From Couchioplanes caeruleus (GTDB lineage: Bacteria > Actinomycetota > Actinomycetes > Mycobacteriales > Micromonosporaceae), in NCBI RefSeq assembly GCF_023499255.1, contig NZ_CP092183.1, positions 4,708,501-4,772,500 of the forward strand: a stretch of DNA of 64,000 bases, given 5' to 3'. Positions 19,812-29,094 of the stretch are shown one piece after another. How positions within the stretch are numbered: position 1 is the stretch's first letter; every line of letters begins with the position of its first letter. The notes below the pieces were generated by a model that saw only the letters and a list, made by a program, of their open reading frames with translations, was not told where the DNA came from and made no database searches. The position numbers were made by a program, and so were the translations under genes.

Positions 19812-22181
19812 TCAGCGCACGCTCACGCCTTCGATCAGGCAGCTGCCGTCGAACACGTTGACCCCGAACCGGCCCTCGGCGTACGCGTCGTCGGTGGCCC
19901 GGATGACCGCCGAGCCGTCGAGGGACACCTCGAACTGCGGGCCGGCCGCCACGACCCGCAGGTGGTACGTCCGTCCGGGCACGATGGCCGCGGGCTGCAC
20001 GGCGATGTCGCGCCCCGGCCGCCACAGCTTGACGTACCCGTCGGTGTCGATGTTCGCGGTGTAGTGGGCGCTCGCGTCCGGGGTGCCGCGGAAGGTCAGG
20101 CCGGCGGCCCGGCCGGCGACCACCCGCAGGTCGGCCTCGTAGGTGAAGTCGCGGCCGGTGCGGTCGGAGAGGTAGAAGCCGTCCCCGGTGCTGCGCCCCG
20201 ACGGTGCCGTCCACGCGCCTCCGGCCGGGCTCCACGTGCCGCCGACGTCCTGGCGCCAGGGCGCCGCGCCGATCCGGGCGTTCTGCAGCACGGCCGCGCC
20301 CCGGAACACGTTGAGCCCGAAGGCGCCGGAGGCGTACGCGTCGTCGGTGGCGTCGATCAGCGGCGTGCCGCTCTGGTCCAGGTACGCGCGGAACCGGTCG
20401 CCCCGGGTCACGACGCGCAGGTGGTGGAACCGGCCGCGGGTCACGGGTGCGGCCGCGGTGGCGATGTCGCGTCCGGGCCGCCACAGCTTCATCAGTCCCG
20501 CCCCGACGTCCACATTGAGCGTGTACGCGCCGCGGAAGGTGATGCCGGCCGCCATCGCGGTGTCGAGCCGCACGTCGGCGTCGTACGTGAAGTCGCTGCC
20601 GGTGGTGGCACCCAGGTAGAAGCCGTCGCCGGTGGCCTCGCCGCGCTTGCCGTCGGAGGTGTCGGTCCAGGTCCCGCCGGCGGCGTGCCACGGCCCGGCG
20701 ACGTCGGAGCGCAGCGTCGGTTCGCCGGCGCCCCAGGCCGAGCGCAGCGGCGTGAGGCGCAGCGACACCAGGCGGACCGAGCCGCCCTCGGCGAAGGTGC
20801 GCACGCCGGTGGCGTCGAAGGCGGCGGTACGGGTGACCGACACGCGCCCCTCGTTGCCGAAGGTCTCCACCTGACCGCGGTCGACGAGCATGCGCACCCG
20901 GACCCGCCCGTCGTCCGGGGGCAGCACCGCGCCGTCGAGCGTGCCCGCGGCCCGGTCGTACGCGACCTCGCGGGTGGCGCTGCCGTCGGGGCGTACGCCG
21001 AGCCGGAACCCGAACCGGGCGGCCGTGGCGGTGCCCGTGTCGAACTCGGCGGTGAGCTCGTACGCGTCGGCCGCGGCCGTGCGCAGCGGATCGGCTGCCG
21101 GGTTCCCGGTCAGGGTGTGCCCGGTCCACTGTGTCCCGGCTGCGCGCAGGGTGTCGAGCTCGGCGATCGGCGTCCGGGTCACCCGCAGCCCGTCCGGGTA
21201 CGTGCGCAGCCCCAGTTCCACCGGGAACGTGGCGCTGCCGGTCCAGACGCTGCCGTGGTTGCCCGGCATCCACGCCATCTGCACGGTCCGGCCGTCCGGC
21301 AGGTTGCTGTACGTCAGCCCGGCGTACCAGCTGCCGTCGAAGCGGGTGTCGCCCTCGTCCATGCGTTTCGGCGCCGGCGAGTCGGCCGTGAACGACGTGC
21401 CGTCGAAGGAGCCGACGACGTACTCGCCGCTCGCGTCGTTGAGGATCCACTTCGTCGCGCCGTCGCCGTCGGCGCGCAGCGGGAACATGTCGGGACACTC
21501 GAAGAGCCAGTCGGCCGCGTACCGGCTCCGGAACGTCCATGTGAGAAGGTCGGGCGAGGTGTAGAGGTGCGCCGCGTTGCCGCCCGCGCCGGACCACACC
21601 ACCATCACCCAGCGGCGGGTCGGCTCGTGCCAGAACACCTTGGGGTCGCGGCTCTCGGCCGGCATGGTGATGACCTTGCGCCCGTGGTCGTACGGCTGGA
21701 ACGTCTCCCCGCCGTCGTTGCTGTACGCGACGCTGACCCCGTCGGTGCCGGTGAACACGACGATCGGGGCCCGGTCGCCGGTCCGCAGCCCCGAGGTGTT
21801 CGCCGTGTCCACGACTCCCCCGCCGGAGAACAGGTCGCCGGGGTGCACGCCGGGCTCGAGGGCGACGGGCCGCTGCGTCCAGTGCACCAGGTCGGGGCTG
21901 GTCGCGTGTCCCCAGTGCATGGTGTCCCACTGCAGGCCGTGCGGGTTGTGCTGGAAGAACAGGTGGTAGACGCCGTCGGCGTAGAGCGGGGCGTTCACGT
22001 CGTTCATCCAGCCGCTCGCCGCGCTGAAGTGGAACTGGCCGCGGTACGGCTCCGCGTACGTGGTCGGCGCGTACGGGTATTCGGGGTAGTCGCCCGCGAG
22101 GCCGGCGACGGCCGGGCGGCCCGGCACGACGACGGCGATCGCGACGATCAGGACGAGGACGGACAGACCACGCAGACGCAT
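19812..22181 (-). CDS. Secreted GH32 fructanase (levanase/exo-inulinase type)
   Basis: A 789-residue exported glycoside hydrolase. A signal peptide occupies about residues 1-26 (cleavage after AVA). The five-blade propeller has the nucleophile motif SGWMNDVNAP, the RDP motif in ESRDPKVFW and the acid/base motif FECPDMFP, so all three catalytic acids are present; substrate is fructan or sucrose-type beta-fructosides. A beta-sandwich follows to about 490. Two repeated modules of about 150 residues complete the protein, sharing KLWRPGRDIA and ATDDAYA.G.FG.NVF; they look like concanavalin-like (3-keto-disaccharide hydrolase/LamG-like) binding domains. GAGGG lies directly against the ATG, which is unusually close. 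Confidence 0.9.
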   Translation of the reverse strand: MRLRGLSVLVLIVAIAVVVPGRPAVAGLAGDYPEYPYAPTTYAEPYRGQFHFSAASGWMNDVNAPLYADGVYHLFFQHNPHGLQWDTMHWGHATSPDLVHWTQRPVALEPGVHPGDLFSGGGVVDTANTSGLRTGDRAPIVVFTGTDGVSVAYSNDGGETFQPYDHGRKVITMPAESRDPKVFWHEPTRRWVMVVWSGAGGNAAHLYTSPDLLTWTFRSRYAADWLFECPDMFPLRADGDGATKWILNDASGEYVVGSFDGTSFTADSPAPKRMDEGDTRFDGSWYAGLTYSNLPDGRTVQMAWMPGNHGSVWTGSATFPVELGLRTYPDGLRVTRTPIAELDTLRAAGTQWTGHTLTGNPAADPLRTAAADAYELTAEFDTGTATAARFGFRLGVRPDGSATREVAYDRAAGTLDGAVLPPDDGRVRVRMLVDRGQVETFGNEGRVSVTRTAAFDATGVRTFAEGGSVRLVSLRLTPLRSAWGAGEPTLRSDVAGPWHAAGGTWTDTSDGKRGEATGDGFYLGATTGSDFTYDADVRLDTAMAAGITFRGAYTLNVDVGAGLMKLWRPGRDIATAAAPVTRGRFHHLRVVTRGDRFRAYLDQSGTPLIDATDDAYASGAFGLNVFRGAAVLQNARIGAAPWRQDVGGTWSPAGGAWTAPSGRSTGDGFYLSDRTGRDFTYEADLRVVAGRAAGLTFRGTPDASAHYTANIDTDGYVKLWRPGRDIAVQPAAIVPGRTYHLRVVAAGPQFEVSLDGSAVIRATDDAYAEGRFGVNVFDGSCLIEGVSVR

Positions 22182-22270
22182 CCCTCATATCACCATCGGT
22201 CGATGTCTTCGCACCACCCTTCGGGAACACCGGCCGGGTTCTGCGGCCCCTGTGGTCTGATGGGCCTGAG

Positions 22271-22954
22271 ATGACCGGCGCGCGCATCCTCGTCGTCGAC
22301 GACCAGCCGAACATCGTGGACATGCTGGCCACGGTGCTGACCTTTCACGGCTTCGCGGTGGACACCGCCGGCACCGCCGCGCAGGCCGTGGCGAAGGCCG
22401 CCGAGCGCCGGCCGGACGTGGTGCTGCTCGACGTGACGCTGCCCGACGGCAACGGCATGGACGTGTGCCGGCGGCTGCGCGAGGAGGGCTCCGGCGCCGA
22501 CGTGGTGTTCCTGACCGCCCGGGACGCCCGGGCCGACCTGATCGCCGGGCTGGCGTACGGCGGCGACGACTGGATCACCAAGCCGTTCGACGTCGAGGTG
22601 CTGCTCGCGCGGGTGCGGGCGTTGCTGGGCCGGGCGGACCGGTCCGAGGCGCGGGTGCTGCGCTACGCCGACGTGGAGCTGGACCTCGATTCCGGACAGG
22701 CGCGCCGGGCCGGCGACCGGGTGCCGCTGTCGCCCACCGAGCTCGAGCTGCTGCGCTACTTCCTGTGCCACCCCGGCGTGGTGCTGCCGCGCGGGCAGAT
22801 CCACGAGGCGGTGTGGGGCGCCGGCACCGCGACCCGGGTCCACGTCGTCGACACGTACGTGGGGATCCTGCGGCGCAAGCTGGAGCGGCTCGGGCCGCCG
22901 CTGCTGGTGGCCCACCGCGGGTTCGGGTACGCGCTGCGCGCCGTGCTGCGCTGA
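22271..22954 (+). CDS. OmpR/PhoB-family response regulator
   Basis: A 227-residue cytosolic regulator: receiver domain (acidic pocket Asp10-Asp11, phosphoacceptor Asp54 in LLDVTLPDG, Lys in TKPFD) and a winged-helix DNA-binding domain (LSPTELELLRYF, VVDTYVGILRRKL). No histidine kinase is next to it; the neighbour is a convergent diguanylate cyclase-like gene starting two bases after its stop, so it is an orphan regulator within this window. ATG chosen from the receiver start ARILVVDD; the ribosome site is weak. Confidence 0.93.
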   Translation: MTGARILVVDDQPNIVDMLATVLTFHGFAVDTAGTAAQAVAKAAERRPDVVLLDVTLPDGNGMDVCRRLREEGSGADVVFLTARDARADLIAGLAYGGDDWITKPFDVEVLLARVRALLGRADRSEARVLRYADVELDLDSGQARRAGDRVPLSPTELELLRYFLCHPGVVLPRGQIHEAVWGAGTATRVHVVDTYVGILRRKLERLGPPLLVAHRGFGYALRAVLR

Positions 22955-22956
22955 GG

Positions 22957-24816
22957 TCAGCGGCGGGCGCCGTGCTTGACCCGGTACATCGCCTCGTCCG
23001 CGGCGCGCAGCAGCGACTCCGGTTCGACCGCCGCGCCCGCCACCACGCCGACGCTGGCGCCGAGGCTCAGCGTGTGCCCGTGCACGTGCACCGGCAGGTC
23101 CAGGGCGGCGCGGAAGCGTCGTGCGGTCTCCTCGGCGGCCGGTGCCCCGGTGCCGGGCAGCAGCGCCGCGAACTCGTCGCCGCCGAGGCGGGCCGGCACG
23201 GCGTCCGGCGGCAGGGCCGCGCGCAGCCGCCGGGCGACCTCCACGAGCACCGCGTCGCCGACGTGGTGGCCGTACGTGTCGTTGACCGGCTTGAAGCCGT
23301 CGAGGTCGGCGTGCAGCAGCGCGACGCCGCGGCCGGCCTCCTCGGCGAGCCGGTCGCCGAAGAGCTTGCGGTTGGCCAGGCCGGTGAGCGGGTCGTGGGT
23401 GGCCTCGTGGCGCAGCCGGTCCTGCAGCTCGCGCGCCTCGGTGACGTCGCGGGCGTTGCTGACCACGGCGCCGACGCTCGGCTCGTGGGTCAGGTTGCGG
23501 CTCATCACCTCCAGCCAGCGCCAGGAGCCGTCGGCGTGCCGGTAGCGCGCCTGGTATGTGTACGTCGCGCCGGGGGTGGCCATCAGCTGCCGCAGCTCGG
23601 GCCAGAGCCCGGGCAGGTCGTCGTCGTGGATGAGCGTGACCACGCGGACGCCCAGCAGCTGGTCCGGCTCGTAGCCGAGCGCGCGGGTCGCCGGGGTCAC
23701 GTAGGTCATCGCGCCGCCCGCGTCGATCAGCGAGGTGATGTCGGTCGAGTACTCCAGCAGCAGGCGGACCCGCTCCTCCTGCCGCGAGACGGTCAGCAGG
23801 CTGGCGTCGAGGCGGCTCACCAGCGTCTCGTTCTCGCCCGAGGCCAGCAGCTGGCGGGCGACCACGAGGGCCGTGCTCACGAACAGGCCGGCGAGGCTCA
23901 GCACGGCCGTCGTGCCGAGGCCGTGCGGCAGGGCGGCGGGCAGGACCAGGAAGACCACCGCGAGCATCGCGTACGGCAGCAGCCCGCGCGAGCGCTGCCG
24001 GCGGCACGGCCCGGCGGCGACGTGGCGGTCGAGGATCTCGTTGACCCGCGGCGCCACGGCGACCAGGGCGACGGAGGCCACCTGCACGGCGAGCTGGACC
24101 CGGGAGCCGGAGCCCATCGGCAGCAGCCCGCCGCTGAAGCACTGCAGGGCCATCGAGGCGAGGACGGGCACCGCCGCGCCGGGCCGCATCGGGCTCGAGC
24201 CGCAGGCGACGAGGCGGGCCACCGCGGCGGCGACGACCAGCGCCATCGCGCCCGCCGTCAGGGCGGCGAGCCGGGGCACGCCGTGCGCCAGCGCCCGGTC
24301 CGCCATGAACCAGATCACGACGACCGCGGCGACCACGATGGCCGCGCCGTCGAGCACGAAGGGCAGCTCGGCCGGGCGGCCGGCGGGCCGGCGGTACGTC
24401 ACGGCGAGCACGAGCAGGACCACCACCCCGGCGGCGATGCAGGCGCGCTGGACGGCGCCGTCGGCCACCGTGGGCGCGCCGGAGCCGGTGACCGCGACGA
24501 CGCCGCGGGCGATGTTGCCCACCAGGAGCAGCGCGCCCATCAGGGACGCGGCGTGCCAGAAGCGGCGCGCCACGACGCTCAGTCCGGGCGCCCGGGCGAC
24601 GCGCAGGGCGGTCACGCTCAGCACCGCCGTCGCGAACACTCCGGCGCCGGCGCGGACCAGCAGGCCCGTGCGCAGGTCGCCGGGGCCGGCGAGCAGCCAG
24701 CAGATCGCCCCGGCGGCGACGCCGGCCACCACGAGGACCAGCGGGTCCAGCAGGACGGCACGGGCGAGCCGCGACGGGCGCGGGTCGTCGCGACGGCGGC
24801 CGTACGCACGCTGCAC
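22957..24816 (-). CDS. Membrane PAS-GGDEF protein, probable diguanylate cyclase
   Basis: 619 residues. The N-terminal 300 hold about nine or ten helices (a MASE-like sensory membrane domain), followed by a short coiled region, a PAS domain (about 325-445, with DITSLIDAGGAMTYVTPATR) and a GGDEF domain (about 455-619). The active loop RLGGDEFAALLPG is intact and DLDGFKPVNDTYGHHVGD carries the metal and substrate residues, so c-di-GMP synthesis is expected. The RxxD inhibitory site that normally sits five residues before GGDEF is absent (PPDA), so product inhibition may be missing. GTG at 24816 follows GGAGGAGGTCCC. Confidence 0.9.
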   Translation of the reverse strand: MQRAYGRRRDDPRPSRLARAVLLDPLVLVVAGVAAGAICWLLAGPGDLRTGLLVRAGAGVFATAVLSVTALRVARAPGLSVVARRFWHAASLMGALLLVGNIARGVVAVTGSGAPTVADGAVQRACIAAGVVVLLVLAVTYRRPAGRPAELPFVLDGAAIVVAAVVVIWFMADRALAHGVPRLAALTAGAMALVVAAAVARLVACGSSPMRPGAAVPVLASMALQCFSGGLLPMGSGSRVQLAVQVASVALVAVAPRVNEILDRHVAAGPCRRQRSRGLLPYAMLAVVFLVLPAALPHGLGTTAVLSLAGLFVSTALVVARQLLASGENETLVSRLDASLLTVSRQEERVRLLLEYSTDITSLIDAGGAMTYVTPATRALGYEPDQLLGVRVVTLIHDDDLPGLWPELRQLMATPGATYTYQARYRHADGSWRWLEVMSRNLTHEPSVGAVVSNARDVTEARELQDRLRHEATHDPLTGLANRKLFGDRLAEEAGRGVALLHADLDGFKPVNDTYGHHVGDAVLVEVARRLRAALPPDAVPARLGGDEFAALLPGTGAPAAEETARRFRAALDLPVHVHGHTLSLGASVGVVAGAAVEPESLLRAADEAMYRVKHGARR

Positions 24817-25196
24817 GGGACCTCCTCCGGGGCACGGCGCGGGACGGCCGATGGTCCCGCGCCTCTACTGAACCGCGTCCCGGTTGCCGCTGCGGTGCGC
24901 CCCGGATGCCATCGCGGTACCCCGCGGGGCGGGCGCCCCCGGCTGAAAAATCTTGCGGTTCCCGAAACGGTCGGGCATCGACGGATGCCGCTGGATAAGT
25001 GCCCGCGGTCAGCGCAAGAACACTTTAAGCTTTCTTAACCGTTTAAGGATGCCGCAGGTCCGGTGCCGAATCGTTACTTGGTTGATCAACCGGAAACATT
25101 GCGAAACCCGCCCACCCGCTCTTGACTGACAGCCGGGGGAACCGGAGACGGTGACGGTGTTGTCACGCCCCGGCGTGATGTGACATAGGGAGAGGT
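24817..25196. promoter_or_regulatory. Control region upstream of the sugar ABC operon
   Basis: No gene. Lower GC than flanks. Contains a perfect 12-bp palindrome GGTTGATCAACC (25080-25091), TTTAAG-containing repeats around 25024-25048, a possible -35 TTGACT near 25123, and in the 5' UTR the inverted repeat TCACGCC-CC-GGCGTGA (25163-25178) just ahead of the GGGAGAGG ribosome site. A LacI/ROK-type regulator binding the palindrome is plausible but its gene is not adjacent. Confidence 0.5.
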
Positions 25197-26567
25197 ATGT
25201 TCGGTCATTCCAGGAGTCAGCGCCTGCGCGGTGCACTCGCCGGCACGCTGGGCGTGGGCCTCGTGTTCGGGATCGCTGCCTGCGGTGGCGGAAGTGACGA
25301 CTCGAACGACGATTCCAAGACGGCCACGCAGTCCATCGACTGCGCGCAGTTCAGCTCGTACGGTGACCTGAAGGGCAAGACGGTCTCGGTGTACACCGGC
25401 ATCGTCACGCCGGAGGACAAGGCGTACAAGGACTCGTACAAGCCTTTCGAGGACTGCACCGGCGTCAAGATCAACTACGAGGGCGACAAGTCCTTCGAGA
25501 CCCAGATCCTGGTGCGCGCCAAGGCCGGCAACCCGCCGGACCTCGCGATCGTGCCGCAGCCCGGCCTGCTCAAGCAGCTCGTCGCCACCGGCAAGGCCGT
25601 CGAGGCGCCGGCCGAGGTGGCCGCGAACGTCGACAAGTTCTGGGGCAAGGACTGGAAGGGCTACGCCACCGTCAACGGCAAGTTCTACGGCGCGCCGTCC
25701 GGCGCCAGCGTGAAGTCGCTGGTGTGGTACTCGCCCGCCGAGTTCAAGGAGAAGGGCTACACGGTCCCGACCACCCTGGACGAGCTCAAGGCGCTGTCGG
25801 ACAAGATGGTCGCGGACGGCAAGAAGCCGTGGTGCGCGGGCATCAGCAGCGGTGAGGCCACCGGCTGGCCGATCACCGACTGGATGGAGGACTTCATGCT
25901 CCGGCTCTACGGGCCGGAGACCTACGACAAGTGGGTGAACCACGAGATCCCGTTCAACGGCCCCGAGTCCACGGCGGCCCTGGACGCGGTCGGCGCGTAC
26001 CTGAAGAACGACAAGTACGTCAACGGCGGCCTCGGCGACGTCAAGAGCATCGCCACCACCACGTTCCAGGACGCCGGCCTGCCCATCACCGAGGGCACCT
26101 GCTCGCTGCACCACCAGGCGAGCTTCTACGCGGCGAACTTCGACAAGGACACCAAGGTGGCCGAGGACGGCGACGTCTTCGCGTTCTACATGCCGGGCAA
26201 GGACGCCGGCAGCAAGCCGGTGCTCGGCGGCGGCGAGTTCAACCTCGCGTTCGCCGACCGTCCCGAGGTCAAGGCCTTCCAGACGTACCTGTCGACCGAC
26301 ACCTGGGCCAACATCAAGGCCAAGGCGTCGCAGGGCTGGGTCAGCGCCAACAAGGGCATCGACCCGAACAACCTGAGCAACCCGATCGACCGGCTGGCCG
26401 CGACGATCCTCAAGGACCCGAACACGGTGTTCCGGTTCGACGGCTCGGACCAGATGCCGGCCGCCGTCGGCTCGAACGCGTTCTGGAAGCAGGCGACGAG
26501 CTGGATCACCGGTCAGGACACCAAGACCACCGTCGACAACATCGAAAAGGCGTGGCCCGCCAAGTGA
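25197..26567 (+). CDS. Sugar ABC transporter substrate-binding lipoprotein (alpha-glucoside type)
   Basis: 456 residues. Lipoprotein signal with lipobox GIAAC then a Gly/Ser/Asp linker, so it is anchored outside the membrane. The mature domain is the type I (MalE/AglE-like) sugar-binding fold: GKTVSVYTGIVTPEDKAY, ILVRAKAGNPPDLAIVPQPG, PWCAGISSGEATGWP, and the C-terminal AVGSNAFWKQATSWITG. The closest group known to me is the alpha-glucoside-binding AglE set; exact sugar is inferred. First gene of a three-gene operon with two permeases; a strong hairpin follows it. Confidence 0.9.
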   Translation: MFGHSRSQRLRGALAGTLGVGLVFGIAACGGGSDDSNDDSKTATQSIDCAQFSSYGDLKGKTVSVYTGIVTPEDKAYKDSYKPFEDCTGVKINYEGDKSFETQILVRAKAGNPPDLAIVPQPGLLKQLVATGKAVEAPAEVAANVDKFWGKDWKGYATVNGKFYGAPSGASVKSLVWYSPAEFKEKGYTVPTTLDELKALSDKMVADGKKPWCAGISSGEATGWPITDWMEDFMLRLYGPETYDKWVNHEIPFNGPESTAALDAVGAYLKNDKYVNGGLGDVKSIATTTFQDAGLPITEGTCSLHHQASFYAANFDKDTKVAEDGDVFAFYMPGKDAGSKPVLGGGEFNLAFADRPEVKAFQTYLSTDTWANIKAKASQGWVSANKGIDPNNLSNPIDRLAATILKDPNTVFRFDGSDQMPAAVGSNAFWKQATSWITGQDTKTTVDNIEKAWPAK

Positions 26568-26580
26568 GCTAGGACCATCC

Positions 26581-26609
26581 GGGGCCGGTCACCGCAGGTG
26601 ACCGGCCCC
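26581..26609 (+). terminator. Intra-operon hairpin after the binding-protein gene
   Basis: GGGGCCGGTCACC-GCA-GGTGACCGGCCCC, a perfect 13-bp stem with a 3-base loop and no U tract. Its place between binding protein and permease genes fits a partial terminator or mRNA stabiliser giving more binding protein than permease. Confidence 0.8.
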
Positions 26610-26638
26610 ACCCCTCTCTTCAAGGAGGTACGGGTCAC

Positions 26639-27619
26639 GTGTCGACCCCGGACACCAACGTCGGCAAGATCGTCCTCATGGTGGCGGCGATCCTGCTCTT
26701 CGCCGCGGTGGTGGGCGCGATCCTCTTCGCCGCCACCTTCTTCCGCGGGCGCAGGGCGGACCGCCTGACCGCCTACGCCTACCTCGCGCCGACACTCGTC
26801 ATGCTGCTCGTCGGCCTGGTCTACCCCGGCGTACGCACCATCTACGAGTCGTTCTTCAATGCGGCCGGCAACGCGTTCATCGGCCTGGACAACTACAAGA
26901 CGATCTTCACCGACGGCGACCAGCTGACCGTGCTGCGCAACACGGTGTTCTGGGTCGTCGTCACCCCGTTCGTCGCGACCGGCGTCGGTCTGCTCTACGC
27001 GATCCTCGTCGACAAGGCGCGGCTCGAGTCGTTCGCCAAGGCACTGATCTTCCTGCCCATGGCGATCTCGTTCGTGGGCGCGTCGATCATCTGGAAGTTC
27101 GTCTACGAGTACCGCCCCGACCAGGCCAACGTGAAGCAGATCGGCCTGCTCAACCAGGTGCTGGTCTGGCTCGGCGGCACCCCGCAGCAATGGCTGGTCA
27201 CCTCGCCGCTGAACACGTTCCTGCTGATCGTGGTCATGATCTGGATCCAGGCCGGCTTCGCGATGACCGTGCTCTCGGCGGCCATCAAGGCGATCCCGGA
27301 GGACATCATCGAGGCGGCGCGCCTCGACGGCGTCGGCCCCTGGGGCATGTTCCGCTTCGTCACGCTGCCGGCGATCCGCCCGGCCGTGGTCGTGGTGCTG
27401 ACCACCATCGGCATCGGCACGCTGAAGGTCTTCGACATCGTGCGCACGATGACCGGCGGCCAGTTCGACACCAGCGTCATCGCCAACGAGTTCTACAGCC
27501 AGAGCTTCCGCAGCGACAACCAGGGCCTCGGCTCCGCGCTGGCCGTGCTGCTGTTCCTGCTGGTCATCCCGATCGTCGTCTACAACATCCGGCAGATCCG
27601 CCGTTCGGAGGCGCTATGA
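26639..27619 (+). CDS. Sugar ABC transporter permease (MalF/AglF type)
   Basis: A 326-residue inner membrane component. An extra N-terminal helix (ILLFAAVVGAILFAATFF) precedes the six core helices. The EAA loop that contacts the ATPase is visible as EDIIEAARLDGVGPWGMFR. GTG at 26639 follows a perfect AAGGAGGT. The stop overlaps the next permease start (ATGA), indicating coupling. No ATPase gene is present; in actinomycetes such importers commonly use the shared MsiK ATPase. Confidence 0.92.
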   Translation: MSTPDTNVGKIVLMVAAILLFAAVVGAILFAATFFRGRRADRLTAYAYLAPTLVMLLVGLVYPGVRTIYESFFNAAGNAFIGLDNYKTIFTDGDQLTVLRNTVFWVVVTPFVATGVGLLYAILVDKARLESFAKALIFLPMAISFVGASIIWKFVYEYRPDQANVKQIGLLNQVLVWLGGTPQQWLVTSPLNTFLLIVVMIWIQAGFAMTVLSAAIKAIPEDIIEAARLDGVGPWGMFRFVTLPAIRPAVVVVLTTIGIGTLKVFDIVRTMTGGQFDTSVIANEFYSQSFRSDNQGLGSALAVLLFLLVIPIVVYNIRQIRRSEAL

Positions 27620-28530
27620 CCACCACGACTCCGCCGGCCACCGTGCCGGTGCTGGAGGCCGAGAAGCCGACGGCGGCCGCGGTCGCCAAGCGCAAGCTCA
27701 CCTCGCCGTGGGCCTCGCTCGCCGCGATCGTCATCGCGGTGCTGTGGACGCTGCCGACGTTCGGGCTGCTGGTCTCGTCGTTCCGTCCGCAGCGGCAGAT
27801 CAAGACGACGGGCTGGTGGACGTTCTTCTCCGACCCGCAGCTCACGATGGACAACTACCGCCAGGTGCTGGACGCCGAGAGCGGGGCCGGGCTGGGCTCG
27901 TACTTCGTCAACTCGCTGGTGATCACCATCCCCTCGGTGCTCATCCCGCTGTGCCTGGCGACGATCGCCGCGTACGCGTTCGCGTGGATCAAGTTCCCCG
28001 GCCGCAACATCCTGTTCCTGGCGATCTTCGCCCTGCAGATCGTGCCGCTGCAGGTCACGCTGATCCCGCTGCTCACCCTGTACGTGGACGCCGGCCTGGC
28101 GAACACGTTCTGGACGATCTGGCTGTCGCACTCGATCTTCGGCCTGCCGCTCGCGATCTACCTGCTGCACAACTTCATGCGGGAGATCCCGGCCGGCCTG
28201 CTCGAGGCGGCCCGGGTGGACGGCGCCGGACACGTGGCGATCTTCTTCCGGGTGCTGCTGCCGCTGATGCGCCCGGCGCTGGCCGCGTTCGGCATCTTCC
28301 AGTTCCTCTGGGTGTGGAACGACCTGCTCGTCGCGCTCACCTTCGCCGGCGGCGGCAACAAGGTCGCCCCGATCACCGTCGCCCTGGCCAACCTGAGCGG
28401 CACCCGGGGCACCGCCTGGCACCTGCTCTCGGCGGGCGCGTTCGTGTCGATCATCGTCCCCGTGACGGTGTTCGTGCTGGCGCAGCGCTACTTCGTCCGC
28501 GGCCTGCTCGCGGGCAGCGTCAAGGGCTGA
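27616..28530 (+). CDS. Sugar ABC transporter permease (MalG/AglG type)
   Basis: 304 residues with six helices and an N-terminal tail of about 35 cytoplasmic residues. The EAA loop is PAGLLEAARVDGAGHVAIFF, and the family end AQRYFVRGLLAGSVKG is complete. ATG at 27616 overlaps the stop of the preceding permease by four bases. Works with it and the binding protein to import an oligosaccharide, probably an alpha-glucoside. A strong hairpin follows the stop. Confidence 0.92.
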   Translation: MTTTTPPATVPVLEAEKPTAAAVAKRKLTSPWASLAAIVIAVLWTLPTFGLLVSSFRPQRQIKTTGWWTFFSDPQLTMDNYRQVLDAESGAGLGSYFVNSLVITIPSVLIPLCLATIAAYAFAWIKFPGRNILFLAIFALQIVPLQVTLIPLLTLYVDAGLANTFWTIWLSHSIFGLPLAIYLLHNFMREIPAGLLEAARVDGAGHVAIFFRVLLPLMRPALAAFGIFQFLWVWNDLLVALTFAGGGNKVAPITVALANLSGTRGTAWHLLSAGAFVSIIVPVTVFVLAQRYFVRGLLAGSVKG

Positions 28531-28542
28531 CGACCCGCCGTA

Positions 28543-28587
28543 CGGGCCCGTGCCCGCTGCCTGTCGCAGGCGGCGGTCGCGGGCCCG
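28543..28587 (+). terminator. Terminator-like hairpin after the sugar operon
   Basis: Outer arms CGGGCCCG at 28543-28550 and 28580-28587 with further pairing inside (CTGCCTG / CAGGCGGCG). No T-run follows, as is common in this G+C range. Confidence 0.65.
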
Positions 28588-28664
28588 AGGCGTGTCCGGG
28601 CCGTCCGGCCCTACGAGGCGGGCCGCCGGCGGTGCTAGGACGGTGGGGACGTCAGGAGGACCCC

Positions 28665-29039
28665 ATGGTGACCATCGCGCAGGCCGGCGCCCCGGAGGCG
28701 GACCGGCTGTCCCGTACCGGCGTGGTGCTGGTCCGCAACGGCGACCGGACGGTCGGTGCGTACGTCACCGGCCCCGGCGGGGTGCGCTACCGGCCGGTCG
28801 TCGACGTGACCGCGCTCGGGGTGGCCACGCTGGCGACCGTCGCGCTGACCGCCGCGGCGCTCGGCGCGGGCGTGGCGCTGCGGCGGCGCCCCGCGATCGG
28901 TTCGGTGAGCATGGGCCCGGGCGGCTGGGTGAGCCTGCGCGGCACCGGCACCGGCGCCCCGCCGCCGCTGCGGCCGGCCGCGCCACGCCCGTGGTGGGCC
29001 CGCATCCTGCGGGCGAACCGCCTGGTGGTGCAGCGCTGA
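28665..29039 (+). CDS. Small hypothetical membrane protein
   Basis: 124 residues with one hydrophobic segment (about 48-69, VTALGVATLATVALTAAALG). The N-terminal part is polar and contains RTGVVLVRNGDRTVGAYVTG; the C-terminal tail is Pro/Arg rich. No family recognised. ATG at 28665 has a good AGGAGG site eight bases upstream. Stands alone between two hairpins. Confidence 0.65.
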   Translation: MVTIAQAGAPEADRLSRTGVVLVRNGDRTVGAYVTGPGGVRYRPVVDVTALGVATLATVALTAAALGAGVALRRRPAIGSVSMGPGGWVSLRGTGTGAPPPLRPAAPRPWWARILRANRLVVQR

Positions 29040-29045
29040 CACGGC

Positions 29046-29077
29046 GAAAGGGGGACGCCGTCCGGCGTCCCCCTTTC
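29046..29077. terminator. Bidirectional terminator hairpin
   Basis: GAAAGGGGGACGCC (29046-29059) pairs with GGCGTCCCCCTTTC (29064-29077) around a 4-base loop. It lies between two convergent genes and ends in a pyrimidine-rich stretch on both strands. Confidence 0.85.
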
Positions 29078-29094
29078 CACTCGTGCGGCGCCGG

